Assembly (NCBI RefSeq): GCF_025148285.1
Contig: NZ_CP102268.1
Location: forward strand, 1,302,001-1,366,000
Direction: 5' to 3'
DNA: 64,000 nucleotides
Origin: Marvinbryantia formatexigens DSM 14469
GTDB taxonomy: Bacteria > Bacillota > Clostridia > Lachnospirales > Lachnospiraceae
Shown here: one piece after another, positions 1 to 9,168 of the stretch
How positions within the stretch are numbered: position 1 is the first letter of the stretch
How the letters are laid out: the number at the start of each line of letters is the position of its first letter
Made by a program: the position numbers and the translations under genes
Notes under the pieces: model-generated
Seen by the model: only the letters and a program-made list of their open reading frames with translations
What the model was told of the DNA's origin: nothing
Databases searched by the model: none

Positions 1-456
1 GATAACATTGCTGGTAGTAAAAGCGTCAAAACCGCCGACAGCGAAGCCTCTCTCCTTAAAGCCTGCCAGAATGCCCTTTATCAGCGGCACTGTGCCGGTC
101 GTTTTTCCATCCGACTCCAGCTTGTCCAAATCAATCGTGAAATCCTGATGGAAGGTCTCGCTGATAATACGTATCTGATTGGAATCGTTTTTACGCGCCG
201 CGCAGATGCAGTCCTGGTTTACGCTGCCCGCAAGCACCTTTCCATGATTGTGGTCGGTATGATTGCCCCCGATTTCCGTGCGTCCCGGTGAGGAAAACAG
301 TTCAAAATCCACGTCCCCGAAATTTTTTACAAATCCCGCCGCAAGGTAACGGTAACGCTCCATGTTCTCCTGCACATTGTCTTTTCCGTATAAATCGGCA
401 AACAATTCCGCAGCGCTGCTTTTCTCCAGCGCCTCTGCTATCTGATTCTGCTTCAT
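1..456 (-). CDS. galK: Galactokinase, N-terminal part (runs off left edge)
   Basis: Phosphorylates galactose to galactose-1-phosphate in the Leloir pathway, in the cytoplasm. The visible 152 residues hold the galactokinase signature GRTEIGGNHTDHNHG near residue 45, the substrate-binding motif of the GHMP kinase superfamily. The ATP-binding GLSSSA motif would lie beyond the left edge, so the gene is partial. The ATG at 456 is preceded by a GGGGG ribosome-binding stretch about 8 nt upstream. No other Leloir gene is visible. The next gene on the right is divergent. Family assignment is secure from the motif; substrate preference is inferred. Confidence 0.9.
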   Translation of the reverse strand, partial: MKQNQIAEALEKSSAAELFADLYGKDNVQENMERYRYLAAGFVKNFGDVDFELFSSPGRTEIGGNHTDHNHGKVLAGSVNQDCICAARKNDSNQIRIISETFHQDFTIDLDKLESDGKTTGTVPLIKGILAGFKERGFAVGGFDAFTTSNVI

Positions 457-587
457 TAGGCTTATCCCCCTTGATTATTTTATCAGCGGACATTCTGCTA
501 TGCCTGCGCCGCAACAGCCCCCGTTACCGTGCACTGCGTTCACAACAACTTCCCGGTAACATTGGCGCAAGTTAAGAAAACCTTTCG

Positions 588-616
588 TTTACAGCCGCCT
601 CTCCTTCGATTATAAT
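588..616 (+). promoter_or_regulatory. Sigma-A promoter for the lysozyme-like gene
   Basis: The -35 box is TTTACA (588-593) and the -10 box is TATAAT (611-616), with 17 nt between them. The predicted transcript starts about 50 nt before the ATG at 671. Confidence 0.7.
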
Positions 617-670
617 GATTTCAGACAGAAAATACAACTCCAATATGAAAAAAGTAACAAAGGAAAACTT

Positions 671-1438
671 ATGACCATACAGAAGAAAACGGCTGCAAAG
701 ACGAAAAAAGCAGCCGGAAAAAGTAAAGAACATCCAAAGGAAAAAACAAAAGAAAAAACGAATGGCAAAACTGCCTCCAGTGCCGCCCGCCGAACGGGAA
801 AGCGTTCTGCCAGGAGCAAAGCCTCCTCTTCTGCGGCATCTGAGCTTCGCAGGAAGCAGGTGGCAAAACAGCGCATCCTTCTCGGATGCGCGGCGCTGTT
901 TGTCATCCTTTTTCTCACGCTGATCCTGCCCCGCATCACACACCACCGGGAAAGCAGCGGCAGACTGGTGGGCGTCAATTCCGACGTCCTGCAATATTCT
1001 GACGCGGTCGCCGCACAGTGCAGGGAATTCGGCATTTCCGAATATTCCAACCTGCTGCTGGCGATGATGCAGCAGGAAAGCTCCGGACAGGGAACAGACG
1101 TTCTGCAGTGCTCAGAGAGTCCCTTTAACACGGAATACCCCAACACGCCGGGCAGCATCGCCGATGCCGCTTACTCCATCCGCGTGGGCGTCGAGACCTT
1201 TGCCTACTGCCTGGACATGGCGGAGTGCAAAAGCATTTCCGATACAAACGCGCTGAAGCTCGCCCTGCAGGAGTACAACTTCGGCAACGATTACGCCGGG
1301 TGGGCACTGGAAAATTACGGCGGCTATTCCGAGGAAAACGCCCTGGAATTTTCCGAAAGGATGAAGGCGCAGCTTGGCTGGGAAACCTACGGCGACCCGC
1401 AGTACGTATCACACGTCCTGCAGTACATCAGGCTGTAG
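671..1438 (+). CDS. Membrane-anchored lysozyme-like muramidase (CwlT N-domain type)
   Basis: Probable cell-wall muramidase acting outside the membrane. Residues 1-70 are a very Lys/Ala-rich cytoplasmic tail. A single membrane segment follows at about residues 75-92 (LLGCAALFVILFLTLILP). The C-terminal ~150 residues resemble the lysozyme-like domain at the N-terminus of CwlT-type conjugative hydrolases: the presumed catalytic Glu lies in LLAMMQQESSGQG, followed by the LQEYNFGNDYAGWA segment. It lacks the NlpC/P60 domain of full CwlT, so it is a stand-alone muramidase. The start has an AAAGGA site 6 nt upstream. There is no conjugation gene nearby, so a housekeeping wall role is more likely than conjugation. 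Confidence 0.75.
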   Translation: MTIQKKTAAKTKKAAGKSKEHPKEKTKEKTNGKTASSAARRTGKRSARSKASSSAASELRRKQVAKQRILLGCAALFVILFLTLILPRITHHRESSGRLVGVNSDVLQYSDAVAAQCREFGISEYSNLLLAMMQQESSGQGTDVLQCSESPFNTEYPNTPGSIADAAYSIRVGVETFAYCLDMAECKSISDTNALKLALQEYNFGNDYAGWALENYGGYSEENALEFSERMKAQLGWETYGDPQYVSHVLQYIRL

Positions 1439-1511
1439 CGCATCCGCCCTGCTGCGCGTCCGGCAGAGTTTCGATGCTTCCGGAACGCCCGCTTTGCAGA
1501 AGCTGCTGCCA

Positions 1512-2525
1512 CTACTGCTCGTTTTCCCAGTAATGACGGCGCCGGGTGTCATCCATATCCTCAACAAAACGCTTTTTAAATACGAGGAACTCCTCCAGAT
1601 CCATCAGAATATGGTACAGCAGAGCGCGGCTCTCAAATTCTTCCCGGCTGACCGGCAGCGGTTCCTCCTTCATCGACAGAAAAATATCGTCCAGCTTTGC
1701 GAGCTGCACTGTGGGAATATTTTTTTCCGTTACATAATCCGCTGTGTCCAGCACAAACTGCGCAATTACCTGCGCCTGCACGGGCATGTGACGGATTTTT
1801 TTCATTTCATAATGCAGGTTATGCAGTACCCCGCACTGCTGCAGGCGCATTTCAAAATAATCAATATAATATCCCGGATGGGAATGGAAGGTATTATCCT
1901 GGTACTCGTGCGCATCCCGGATAAATCCGCGCAGCTTTCCCTCCAGCACCACAATATCCTCCCAGACATCCCTCTGCATATCCCGGCAGGAAAGATAGGC
2001 GGCAATCTCACCCATGATCATCTGAAGGCGTTCCTCCGTATAGCGCATATTCTGAATAAGGTCTTTTTTATGCACCCGGTTGTTGTGGAACAGGTTCAGA
2101 AACAGCGCAATGGAAATGCCAATCAGAAGAAGACAGAATTCATTCCAGATTGCCTCCGGCCGGAAGTCGCGCGTCTCCAGGAAATGGGTGCCGATCACCG
2201 CATTTACCGAAAGCGCCGCCCTCCAGCCAAAGGCTTCGCAAATCAATGTCATGGCGAACAGAAAAATACCGTATGCCATCCAGGCGCTTTTCAGCCGCGA
2301 AATGGTAAGCCAGGCAATAAATACCGCAATGGCGAAGGTAATCACACGGAAACCGGACAGCCGCACTGTCTCCCACTTCGTCGTGACGATCGTGAGCATG
2401 GCGATGCTGCCCGCGGACGCTGCAAAGGAAAGACCGAGCGTCTGCGCAAGCCAGATGGCAAAGCTGCTTCCGATTGCTATTTTCAGTGCCTGCAGCACCG
2501 GTTTCCATAATTGTCTGTTCGCCAT
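1512..2525 (-). CDS. Aromatic acid exporter family membrane protein (ArAE/FUSC-like)
   Basis: An integral membrane protein of 337 residues. Its N-terminal ~150 residues form about five hydrophobic helices in an arrangement typical of ArAE_1/FUSC-type aromatic-acid exporters (IAIGSSFAIWLAQTLGL, then helices ending ALFLNLFHNN). The remaining ~190 residues are a soluble, charged helical cytoplasmic domain like the ArAE_1 C-terminal domain. A GGGAGG ribosome-binding site lies 5 nt before the ATG. It sits 106 nt downstream of the Mrp gene in the same direction and may be cotranscribed. The substrate is unknown; the family name does not prove aromatic export. Confidence 0.75.
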   Translation of the reverse strand: MANRQLWKPVLQALKIAIGSSFAIWLAQTLGLSFAASAGSIAMLTIVTTKWETVRLSGFRVITFAIAVFIAWLTISRLKSAWMAYGIFLFAMTLICEAFGWRAALSVNAVIGTHFLETRDFRPEAIWNEFCLLLIGISIALFLNLFHNNRVHKKDLIQNMRYTEERLQMIMGEIAAYLSCRDMQRDVWEDIVVLEGKLRGFIRDAHEYQDNTFHSHPGYYIDYFEMRLQQCGVLHNLHYEMKKIRHMPVQAQVIAQFVLDTADYVTEKNIPTVQLAKLDDIFLSMKEEPLPVSREEFESRALLYHILMDLEEFLVFKKRFVEDMDDTRRRHYWENEQ

Positions 2526-2631
2526 ACCCGCCTCCCGCAGCCCTGTATTTTCCGGGCAGCCGTTTTTTCTGCCGCTCCGGGGTTTCCCGCTGCCCCGTAT
2601 TTTTCAAATCTTCCGCACACAAAAACTCTGT

Positions 2632-3474
2632 TTACTTTCCGGATGCCGTAAGCGCCCGGTAAGCCTCCTCCAGATACGGATTCTGCGCTTTGGCAAACCC
2701 TCCGTCCGCCAGCGCCGCAAACTGCGGGTCGATCGGCATCTTGCCGAGCACCTTCAGCCCCATACCCGCTGCTACTTCGTCGATATGGCTCTCTCCAAAC
2801 ACGGAAATCTTCTTTCCGCAGTCCGGACATACCAGCCAGCTATAATTCTCCACGATGCCGAGCACCGGAATATTCATGGTTTTCGCCATATTGTAGGCTT
2901 TCTTTACAATCATCTGCACCAGCTCCTGCGGCGAGGAAACAATCACGATGCCGTCCACCGGCAGGGACTGGAACACCGTCAGCGGCACATCACCGGTTCC
3001 GGGCGGCATGTCCACCAGAAGATAATCCAGCTCGCCCCAGATTACATCGCTCCAGAACTGCTTTACCACGCCCGCGATGACCGGTCCTCTCCAGATTACC
3101 GGTGATTCCTCATCCGGCATCATAAGGTTGATGGAAATGACCTTGATGTCGTTTTCCGTGATCATCGGATAAATCCCCTCGTCGTCCGCCACCGCCGGTC
3201 CGCGGAGCCCGTACATTTTCGGGATGGACGGTCCGGTAATATCCGCGTCCAGGATACCCACGCGGTAGCCCTTTGCCGCCAGCATGTTTGCCAGGGAAGC
3301 CGTCACCATCGATTTTCCGACGCCGCCCTTGCCGCTCACCACGCCAATTACATTTTTTATCTCGGAGTACGCGTTTGCGTCTACCTGAAAGCTCTGCTGA
3401 TTCTGCTTGCTCGGACATCCCTCACAGCTTTCTCTGTCGCAGCTCGATGCGCTGCTGCATGATTTCTCTGCCAT
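2632..3474 (-). CDS. Mrp/NBP35-family iron-sulfur cluster carrier ATPase
   Basis: Cytosolic P-loop ATPase thought to hold and transfer iron-sulfur clusters. The deviant Walker A motif GKGGVGKS is near residue 50, and a MinD-like core follows (DADITGPSIPKM, LLVDMPPGTGDV). A C-terminal CPDC pair near residue 217 is the bridging-cluster motif of dimeric Mrp proteins. The N-terminus adds four Cys within 20 residues (CSSASSC and CEGC), an NBP35-like cluster site that simple Mrp proteins lack. The start has an AGAGG site and a clear upstream promoter. The ArAE-like gene follows. Confidence 0.88.
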   Translation of the reverse strand: MAEKSCSSASSCDRESCEGCPSKQNQQSFQVDANAYSEIKNVIGVVSGKGGVGKSMVTASLANMLAAKGYRVGILDADITGPSIPKMYGLRGPAVADDEGIYPMITENDIKVISINLMMPDEESPVIWRGPVIAGVVKQFWSDVIWGELDYLLVDMPPGTGDVPLTVFQSLPVDGIVIVSSPQELVQMIVKKAYNMAKTMNIPVLGIVENYSWLVCPDCGKKISVFGESHIDEVAAGMGLKVLGKMPIDPQFAALADGGFAKAQNPYLEEAYRALTASGK

Positions 3475-3566
3475 TTTAAAAACCTCTTTTCTTTAAAATC
3501 TCATCCGGCATGTACCTGTCACGCCGTCGATGCGCCGGACAAAACGCCCCGCACACATGTAAATTG

Positions 3567-3595
3567 ATTGTATGACAAAACACCGGAAATTGCAA
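3567..3595 (-). promoter_or_regulatory. Sigma-A promoter for the Mrp gene
   Basis: On the minus strand, -35 TTGCAA (3590-3595) and -10 TACAAT (3567-3572) are separated by 17 nt. The predicted leader is about 85 nt. Confidence 0.65.
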
Positions 3596-3613
3596 GGTAA
3601 AGGAGCGACTTTC

Positions 3614-5011
3614 CTACTTCACCCTGATGGATTTTACTGTGCTGTAGCTCCCGTAAATCTTATTTCCGAGCGCATCCGTTGTGTACGCTCTCACACGCAC
3701 ATAATATTTTGTGTTTCTTCTGAGATTTTTAAACGTTCCGGAAATCTTGCTGCCGCTTGTGACATTGCCTTTCTTTGTCGTGCCGGACGTAAATTTTTTA
3801 CTCGTCGACACGAAAACTTCATAGCCCTTTGCCCCGGAAACCTTCGCCCACTTCACCGTCAGGCTGCCGGATTTTGGCGTAAGCTTTGTGATCGACGCTT
3901 TCTTTACGGTAATCTTCGACCAGCGCGCGTAAAGCGTCTGCGTCTTGCCCTTCGCAATCTGCACGGTTGTCGATGACGTCACCTTGCTGCCGCCGGATTT
4001 GCCCGTGTACCAGCCTTTAAATGTGTAGCCTTTGCGCACAGGAGTGGGCAGCTCCCCATACTTCTTTTTGTAAGTGACGGTGCGCTTCTGTGTTTTGATG
4101 TTTTGCGTCTTTGACAGCGAGCCCCCGTTGGCATTTAAAATCAGGCTCCGGCTGTCTGCATCGCTCACTTTGAACGTCATCGGACAGCTCCAGCCCGGAT
4201 ACTGCGGGTGCGAAATCGTTACCACCGCTGTTCCCGCTTTTACTCCTTTCACATTTCCGGCGCCATCCACGGTAAGCACCGCCGGATTGCTGCTTTTCAG
4301 ACGGAAGTCCTTCCACAGCAGCTCGACCGGCTTAATGCTGCCGCCGTCGTAAAACAGCAGCGTAAGATTTTTCTTATCGCCCTTTTTCAGCGCCAGCGCA
4401 TTGATGGAGGTTCCGTCAACTCCGGTGATGAAAAGATTTCTGGCATCATATAAATAATACTGGTGAAGATTTATCCGCATCACCGTGCTTTTATCCGCCG
4501 GCTTTGTCCCTGCGGACGCGCTTCCTCTGCCAAAGCACTGCACCCAGTACAGCGTGCCGTCATAGTTGAAGCAGCCGATGCCGACGCTGCGAAAATCCCC
4601 TTCAATCATATTTGCATAATGGCCCGGAGAATTTTTCCACGACGTCACGACCGCAGACGCGCTCCTCTGCCCGGCGGCAATATTTTCCCCGCTCATCTTC
4701 GGCGACGCCGAGTAGCAGTCTGTACCGTCCGGTCTGTCATGGGCGAACAGTATGGAAATCTCCGCTGCCCGCTGCATTGCCGCCGCCATCAGATCCTTAT
4801 CCATTGCAAGCGGCTCCACGCCCCGCTCTGCACGGACCTGGTTCGTGTATGTCAGCACCTGGTACGCTTTCTGATACTCCAGCCTTCCCTTCACAAACAC
4901 GTCTACAGTCTCATCCTGCGCCATCGCCGGAGCTGCCGCCAGCAATATCAGCAGCAAAAACAGTATCCCGCCCGTCAGATATCTGACAGGTCCTCTTTTT
5001 CTCTGTTCCAT
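3614..5011 (-). CDS. Secreted CAP-domain protein with Ig-like, InlB-type repeat and FN3 domains
   Basis: An exported multidomain protein with a signal peptide (LTGGILFLLLILLAAAPAMA). A CAP/SCP domain follows at about residues 40-160 (LTYTNQVRAERGVEPLA, AHDRPDG, SGENIAAG, the last two typical of the family). Next come a BIG2-like Ig segment (LKSSNPAVLTVDGAGNVKGV), one Listeria-Bacteroides (InlB B) repeat (GYTFKGWYTGKSGG), and an FN3-like C-terminal domain. There is no LPXTG or other anchor. I chose the ATG at 5011 because AGGGGAGGA sits about 6 nt before it; upstream in-frame ATGs at 5017 and 5083 are poorer, and 5083 falls almost on the predicted transcription start. The function is unknown; surface binding is inferred. 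Confidence 0.8.
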   Translation of the reverse strand: MEQRKRGPVRYLTGGILFLLLILLAAAPAMAQDETVDVFVKGRLEYQKAYQVLTYTNQVRAERGVEPLAMDKDLMAAAMQRAAEISILFAHDRPDGTDCYSASPKMSGENIAAGQRSASAVVTSWKNSPGHYANMIEGDFRSVGIGCFNYDGTLYWVQCFGRGSASAGTKPADKSTVMRINLHQYYLYDARNLFITGVDGTSINALALKKGDKKNLTLLFYDGGSIKPVELLWKDFRLKSSNPAVLTVDGAGNVKGVKAGTAVVTISHPQYPGWSCPMTFKVSDADSRSLILNANGGSLSKTQNIKTQKRTVTYKKKYGELPTPVRKGYTFKGWYTGKSGGSKVTSSTTVQIAKGKTQTLYARWSKITVKKASITKLTPKSGSLTVKWAKVSGAKGYEVFVSTSKKFTSGTTKKGNVTSGSKISGTFKNLRRNTKYYVRVRAYTTDALGNKIYGSYSTVKSIRVK

Positions 5012-5094
5012 CCTCATTCCTCCCCTTTTTGCGGACGTCTCCGGACCGCCTGCGGCTCTGAGCGTCCTGTATCTGCGTTTCATCTTCTGTCATT

Positions 5095-5103
5095 ATCATA
5101 GCA
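5095..5103 (-). promoter_or_regulatory. Extended -10 element upstream of the CAP-protein gene
   Basis: The minus strand reads TGCTATGAT, an extended -10, without a convincing -35 box. It would start transcription near 5088, just beside the adjacent terminator hairpin. Confidence 0.35.
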
Positions 5104-5108
5104 CAAAA

Positions 5109-5145
5109 GCTGCCGCGAAGCCATATGAATTTGCTTCGCGGCAGC
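5109..5145 (-). terminator. Rho-independent terminator of oppA
   Basis: Thirteen-bp perfect inverted repeat (GCTGCCGCGAAGC and its complement) with an 11-nt loop, lying 84 nt past the oppA stop. On the minus strand the hairpin is followed by TTTTG. Confidence 0.75.
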
Positions 5146-5228
5146 CTTTTATACATTTTTCCTGTTCGCACCGGTTACTGGAACCGCTGCATATGATTGC
5201 CTGTCTGAACCGTTGCGGTTATCTGACC

Positions 5229-6848
5229 TTATTCTGCAATGTCAGCATACATGAAGTGCCAGTAGCCGTATGCGGAATGCCAGGAACCTTCGATCTTGCT
5301 GCTCTGCAGCCAGAAGTCATTGTAGTATGCCAGCGGGCAGCATGCGGATTCTTCCATAAGGATATCCTCTGCCTCGTGAAGCGCTGCGGAGCGCTCTGCT
5401 GCATCTGTCGTGCTTCTTGATTTGTCCATAGCCGCATCGTAATCTGCGCTGTTGAACTTACCATCGTTGTTTCCGTTGGTGGAGTACAGAAGGTCAAGCA
5501 TGTTGGACGGGTCTGCATAGTCTCCTACCCAGCCGTTACGTGCGATTTCGAAATCGCCGCTGCGGCGCATCGGTGTGAAGCTGGACCACTCTACGATATC
5601 TACTTCCAGGGTAACGCCGATCTCTTTCCATGCCTGCTGCAGATACTCTGCAACTGCCTTGTGGTAACCGGAATCGTTGGTGCTGTAGTGCAGAACCGGC
5701 AGTCCCTCGCCGTTCGGATAACCAGCTTCCTCAAGAGCTGCCAGAGCGCCCTCGATATCAGCGGTTGCGCTCATGTACGGTTCGCCGCCGTTTGCATTCT
5801 CTTCAAAGGAGCTTCCGTCTGTGTCTACCCAGCCCGGTCCGATGAAGTTGGTAGCCGGAGAGTAGGTTCCCTGCATCAGAGTATTTGCAACATATTCTCT
5901 GTCGATCGCCAGATTCAGCGCTTTACGTACCAGCGGGTTGTCAAGCGGCTCAACCTGTGTATTGTAGGAAATGTAGTAGGTACCGATAATCGGCTCTACA
6001 TGGAATTCCTCGTTGCCCTCAAGGCTCGGAATTTCCTCGGTCGGAACATCCTTGATCATCAGAACTTCGCCGCTCTGATATGCATTGTAGGATGCGTTGG
6101 AATCCTCGATCAGGTTCCATTTGATGCTGCCAAGCTTGATTGCGTCTGCGTTCCAGTAGTTCGGGTTCTTGCTCATGATGATGTAGGAACCCGGTACCCA
6201 CTCGGTTACCATGAACGGACCGTTGGAAACGTAGGTGGAAGCATCGATTGCCCATGCATCGCCGTTTGCCTCAACGGTTGCCTGCTGAACCGGGCTGAGG
6301 GTTGCGAATGCTGCAAGGCTCTCAAAGAACGGACACGGAGCGGAAAGCTTAACCTCCAGCGTCTGGTCATCTACTGCGGTAACTGCCAGCGCATCAAGGT
6401 TGCCCTCGATCGCCTCATCAAAACCTTCTACCATACCAAGTACGGTCTCAGCATACGGAGCTGCTACGTTCGGATCGCATACACGCTTCCAGCTGTAAAC
6501 GAAATCGTTTGCTGTAAGGTCGCTTCCGTCGGACCATTTCAGTCCCTCACGAAGCTTGAAGGTCCAGGTAAGACCATCATCTGATACGCTCCACTCTTCT
6601 GCCTGTCCCGGTGCGATCTGACCATCCTGGTCAATCGTGAGAAGGCACTCGAATGCGTGCAGAATCATGTTTCCACCGTCTACCGCGCTGTTCAGAGCCG
6701 GGTCAATGGTTTCCGGATCCGGACCAACCTGAACGGAAAGCTGCTTGCCTTCTGCCGCCTCTTCTGCCGCTGCAGTCATCATGGTACCGCCAACCAGAGA
6801 AGCGGTCATCACTGCTGCGAGAAGCATACTAATTACTCTCTTTTTCAT
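5229..6848 (-). CDS. oppA: Oligopeptide ABC transporter, extracellular substrate-binding protein
   Basis: Captures peptides outside the membrane for the OppBCDF translocator. The 539 residues follow the SBP_bac_5 (peptide/nickel-binding) fold: signal peptide, then VGPDPETIDPALNSAVDGG, then a long two-lobed body (PFMVTEWVPGSYIIMSKNPN). The signal sequence contains no Cys, so there is no lipobox; the protein appears to be cut by signal peptidase I, which is odd for a Gram-positive binding protein. It lies downstream of oppF but has its own terminator-separated promoter, allowing higher expression than the membrane components. AAAGGAGG lies just before the ATG. Confidence 0.9.
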   Translation of the reverse strand: MKKRVISMLLAAVMTASLVGGTMMTAAAEEAAEGKQLSVQVGPDPETIDPALNSAVDGGNMILHAFECLLTIDQDGQIAPGQAEEWSVSDDGLTWTFKLREGLKWSDGSDLTANDFVYSWKRVCDPNVAAPYAETVLGMVEGFDEAIEGNLDALAVTAVDDQTLEVKLSAPCPFFESLAAFATLSPVQQATVEANGDAWAIDASTYVSNGPFMVTEWVPGSYIIMSKNPNYWNADAIKLGSIKWNLIEDSNASYNAYQSGEVLMIKDVPTEEIPSLEGNEEFHVEPIIGTYYISYNTQVEPLDNPLVRKALNLAIDREYVANTLMQGTYSPATNFIGPGWVDTDGSSFEENANGGEPYMSATADIEGALAALEEAGYPNGEGLPVLHYSTNDSGYHKAVAEYLQQAWKEIGVTLEVDIVEWSSFTPMRRSGDFEIARNGWVGDYADPSNMLDLLYSTNGNNDGKFNSADYDAAMDKSRSTTDAAERSAALHEAEDILMEESACCPLAYYNDFWLQSSKIEGSWHSAYGYWHFMYADIAE

Positions 6849-6904
6849 GTTATCCTCCTTTAAATCTTTTCTCTATGCGCGCTTTTCGCGCCTGCATATG
6901 CTTT

Positions 6905-6933
6905 ACTATAGCACAGCAGTGCATTTTTGTCCA
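6905..6933 (-). promoter_or_regulatory. Sigma-A promoter for oppA
   Basis: On the minus strand, TGGACA (6928-6933) and TATAGT (6905-6910) are spaced by 17 nt. It lies between the oppF terminator and oppA, giving oppA a separate transcript. Confidence 0.65.
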
Positions 6934-7066
6934 TAATGAATCGTTTAATTATTAACTTTTGTTAAAATTTATTCTACATGCACGCATGCACAGCCTCCGG
7001 GACCGGGTTTTATCTTTTCTCTTTCAAGCCATGCCGCCTTCTTTCGCTTCGATTAATGCTTTCACG

Positions 7067-7097
7067 CAAAAAAGGAGAGGCGTTTCTCATCCTCTCC
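7067..7097 (-). terminator. Terminator after oppF
   Basis: GGAGAGG/CCTCTCC stem followed on the minus strand by six T residues, ten nt past the oppF stop codon. Confidence 0.75.
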
Positions 7098-7107
7098 TGT
7101 TTCTCTC

Positions 7108-8160
7108 TTAATTTACTTTATCAAGGTGATGACATGCTGCGAAATGCCCTTTGCTTACCTCCTGGAATTTCGGCACCTCGGCGGCGCACTTTTCCGTGGC
7201 GTACGGGCATCTGGTGCGGAACCGGCAGCCCGAAGGCGGATTTAAGGGGCTTGGCACATCGCCCTCCAGCACGATTCGCTTATTTTCCCGCGCTATTTTC
7301 GGGTCGGCAATCGGAATTGCCGAAATAAGGCTCTTTGTATAAGGATGCAGGCTGTGGAAAATCAGCTCGTAGCTGTCCGCCAGCTCCACCAGCTTTCCGA
7401 GATACATTACGCCGATACGGTTGGAAATATGCTTGACAACCGACAAATCGTGCGCAATAAACAGATACGTCAGTCCGAGCTGCTCCTGCAGATCCTCAAA
7501 CATATTGACCACCTGCGCCTGGATAGAAACGTCCAGCGCGGAAATCGGCTCGTCACAGACGATAAATTTCGGGTCTACCGCAAGCGCGCGGGCAATGCCG
7601 ACACGCTGGCGCTGTCCGCCGGAAAACTCATGCGGATAACGGTTGGCATGCTCTGAGTTCAGTCCCACCCGCTCCAGCAGGCTCTGTATCTTATTGTAGC
7701 GCTCCTCCTTTGAGGACGCCAGCTTATGAATGTCGATTGCTTCCCCGACGATGTCTCCCACCGTCATACGCGGGTCGAGGCTGGCATACGGGTCCTGGAA
7801 TACGATCTGCATTTCGCGGCGGTACGGCTTCATATCCACCGCCGTCTTTCTGCCATACTGTGTTTTTCCATCTACCGCAATGTCTTTTCCATTATCGTCC
7901 ATCAGCGGCACATCCCCGCTGTCAAAAAGCACTTTATCGTCATAGATGATACGCCCCTTCGTCGGCTCATACAGCCGCAGCAGAGAACGTCCGGTCGTCG
8001 TTTTTCCGCAGCCGGATTCCCCGACAAGCCCCAGCGTCTCTCCCCTGCTGATGGAAAATGACACATCATCTACCGCCTGCACGTACTTTTTCTTTTTTCC
8101 GAAGCCTCCGGCCGGAAAGTACTGGTAAAGGTGTTCGACCTTAAGTAATTTGTCGCTCAT
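7108..8160 (-). CDS. oppF: Oligopeptide ABC transporter ATP-binding subunit OppF
   Basis: One of two ATPases that power peptide import. It shows Walker [10 protein letters not shown] near residue 62, Q-loop [10 protein letters not shown], signature FSGGQRQR and Walker [13 protein letters not shown]. The C-terminal ~60 residues form the oligopeptide-transporter extension with four Cys ([14 protein letters not shown] and AACHH), a pattern that binds an iron-sulfur cluster in some characterised Opp/Dpp ATPases. The start overlaps the oppD stop by four bases (ATGA), with GGAGG nine nt upstream. Confidence 0.92.
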   Translation of the reverse strand: MSDKLLKVEHLYQYFPAGGFGKKKKYVQAVDDVSFSISRGETLGLVGESGCGKTTTGRSLLRLYEPTKGRIIYDDKVLFDSGDVPLMDDNGKDIAVDGKTQYGRKTAVDMKPYRREMQIVFQDPYASLDPRMTVGDIVGEAIDIHKLASSKEERYNKIQSLLERVGLNSEHANRYPHEFSGGQRQRVGIARALAVDPKFIVCDEPISALDVSIQAQVVNMFEDLQEQLGLTYLFIAHDLSVVKHISNRIGVMYLGKLVELADSYELIFHSLHPYTKSLISAIPIADPKIARENKRIVLEGDVPSPLNPPSGCRFRTRCPYATEKCAAEVPKFQEVSKGHFAACHHLDKVN

Positions 8161-9158
8161 TTCGCGCTTCCTCCTTCCAGCTCTGCCTTCTGGTTCATCC
8201 AGCAGGATGTATAATGTACGTCACCAAAATGCGTAACCGGCGCCTTTTCACGCAGACAGATCTGCATACACGCATCACACCGGGACGCAAACGGGCAGCC
8301 CTTCGGCGGGTTCAGCATATCCACCGGCGTTCCCTCAATCGGAACAAGACGCTCATGCTCTTTGCTGTCCATACGCGGAATGCTGCGAATCAGCCCCTTT
8401 GTATACTCATGCTTCGGGTTATAGAAAATATCATCCGTCGTTCCATACTCTACAATATTTCCGGCATACATGACTGCAATGTGGTCGCACATGCTCGCTA
8501 CCACGCCAAGGTCATGCGTGATCATCATAATCGCCATGCCCAGCTTTTCCTTCAAGCTCATCATCAGCTCCAGAATCTGCGCCTGGATGGTCACGTCGAG
8601 CGCCGTCGTCGGCTCGTCCGCAATCAGAAGCTTCGGCTCGCACGCCAGAGCGATCGCAATCATCACACGCTGGCGCATACCGCCGGAAAGCTCGTGCGGA
8701 TATTGCTTCAGACGCTTTTTCGGCTCGTTGATGCCCACCAGCTCCAGCAGCTCCACCGCACGCTCCTGCACTTCTTTTCTGCTCTTATCCGTGTGAAGCT
8801 TAATCACCTCGCGGATCTGGTTTCCAATCGTGTAGACCGGATTCAGGCTGGTCATCGGGTCCTGGAAGATAATGGAAACCTCGTTTCCGCGCATCTTGCG
8901 GAATTCCTTTTCCGTCATATCGTTGATGCGGTGCCCGTTAAAATCCAGCGTACCGCCAAGCAGCTTTCCCGGATACGCCGTCAGTCCCATGAGACTGTAC
9001 GCCGTTACCGATTTTCCGGAACCGCTCTCGCCGACGATGCCGAGCACCTCGCCCTGTTTAATGTGAAAGGATACGTCGTTCAGCGCTTTCACTTCCCCCG
9101 CCGGTGTGAAGAAGGAGAGGCGTTCGTGTTCAATATTTACCAGATATTCACTCATCAT
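8157..9158 (-). CDS. oppD: Oligopeptide ABC transporter ATP-binding subunit OppD
   Basis: Partner ATPase to OppF, with Walker A GESGSGKS near residue 45, FQDPMTSLNP, signature LSGGMRQR and Walker B LLIADEPTTALD. The C-terminal extension again has four spaced Cys (CPFASRCDACMQIC and SCW). The gene starts ten nt after the oppC stop with GGGAGG five nt upstream; the start is a double ATG. It is the third gene of oppBCDF. Confidence 0.92.
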   Translation of the reverse strand: MMSEYLVNIEHERLSFFTPAGEVKALNDVSFHIKQGEVLGIVGESGSGKSVTAYSLMGLTAYPGKLLGGTLDFNGHRINDMTEKEFRKMRGNEVSIIFQDPMTSLNPVYTIGNQIREVIKLHTDKSRKEVQERAVELLELVGINEPKKRLKQYPHELSGGMRQRVMIAIALACEPKLLIADEPTTALDVTIQAQILELMMSLKEKLGMAIMMITHDLGVVASMCDHIAVMYAGNIVEYGTTDDIFYNPKHEYTKGLIRSIPRMDSKEHERLVPIEGTPVDMLNPPKGCPFASRCDACMQICLREKAPVTHFGDVHYTSCWMNQKAELEGGSAK

Positions 9159-9168
9159 TATTTCCTCC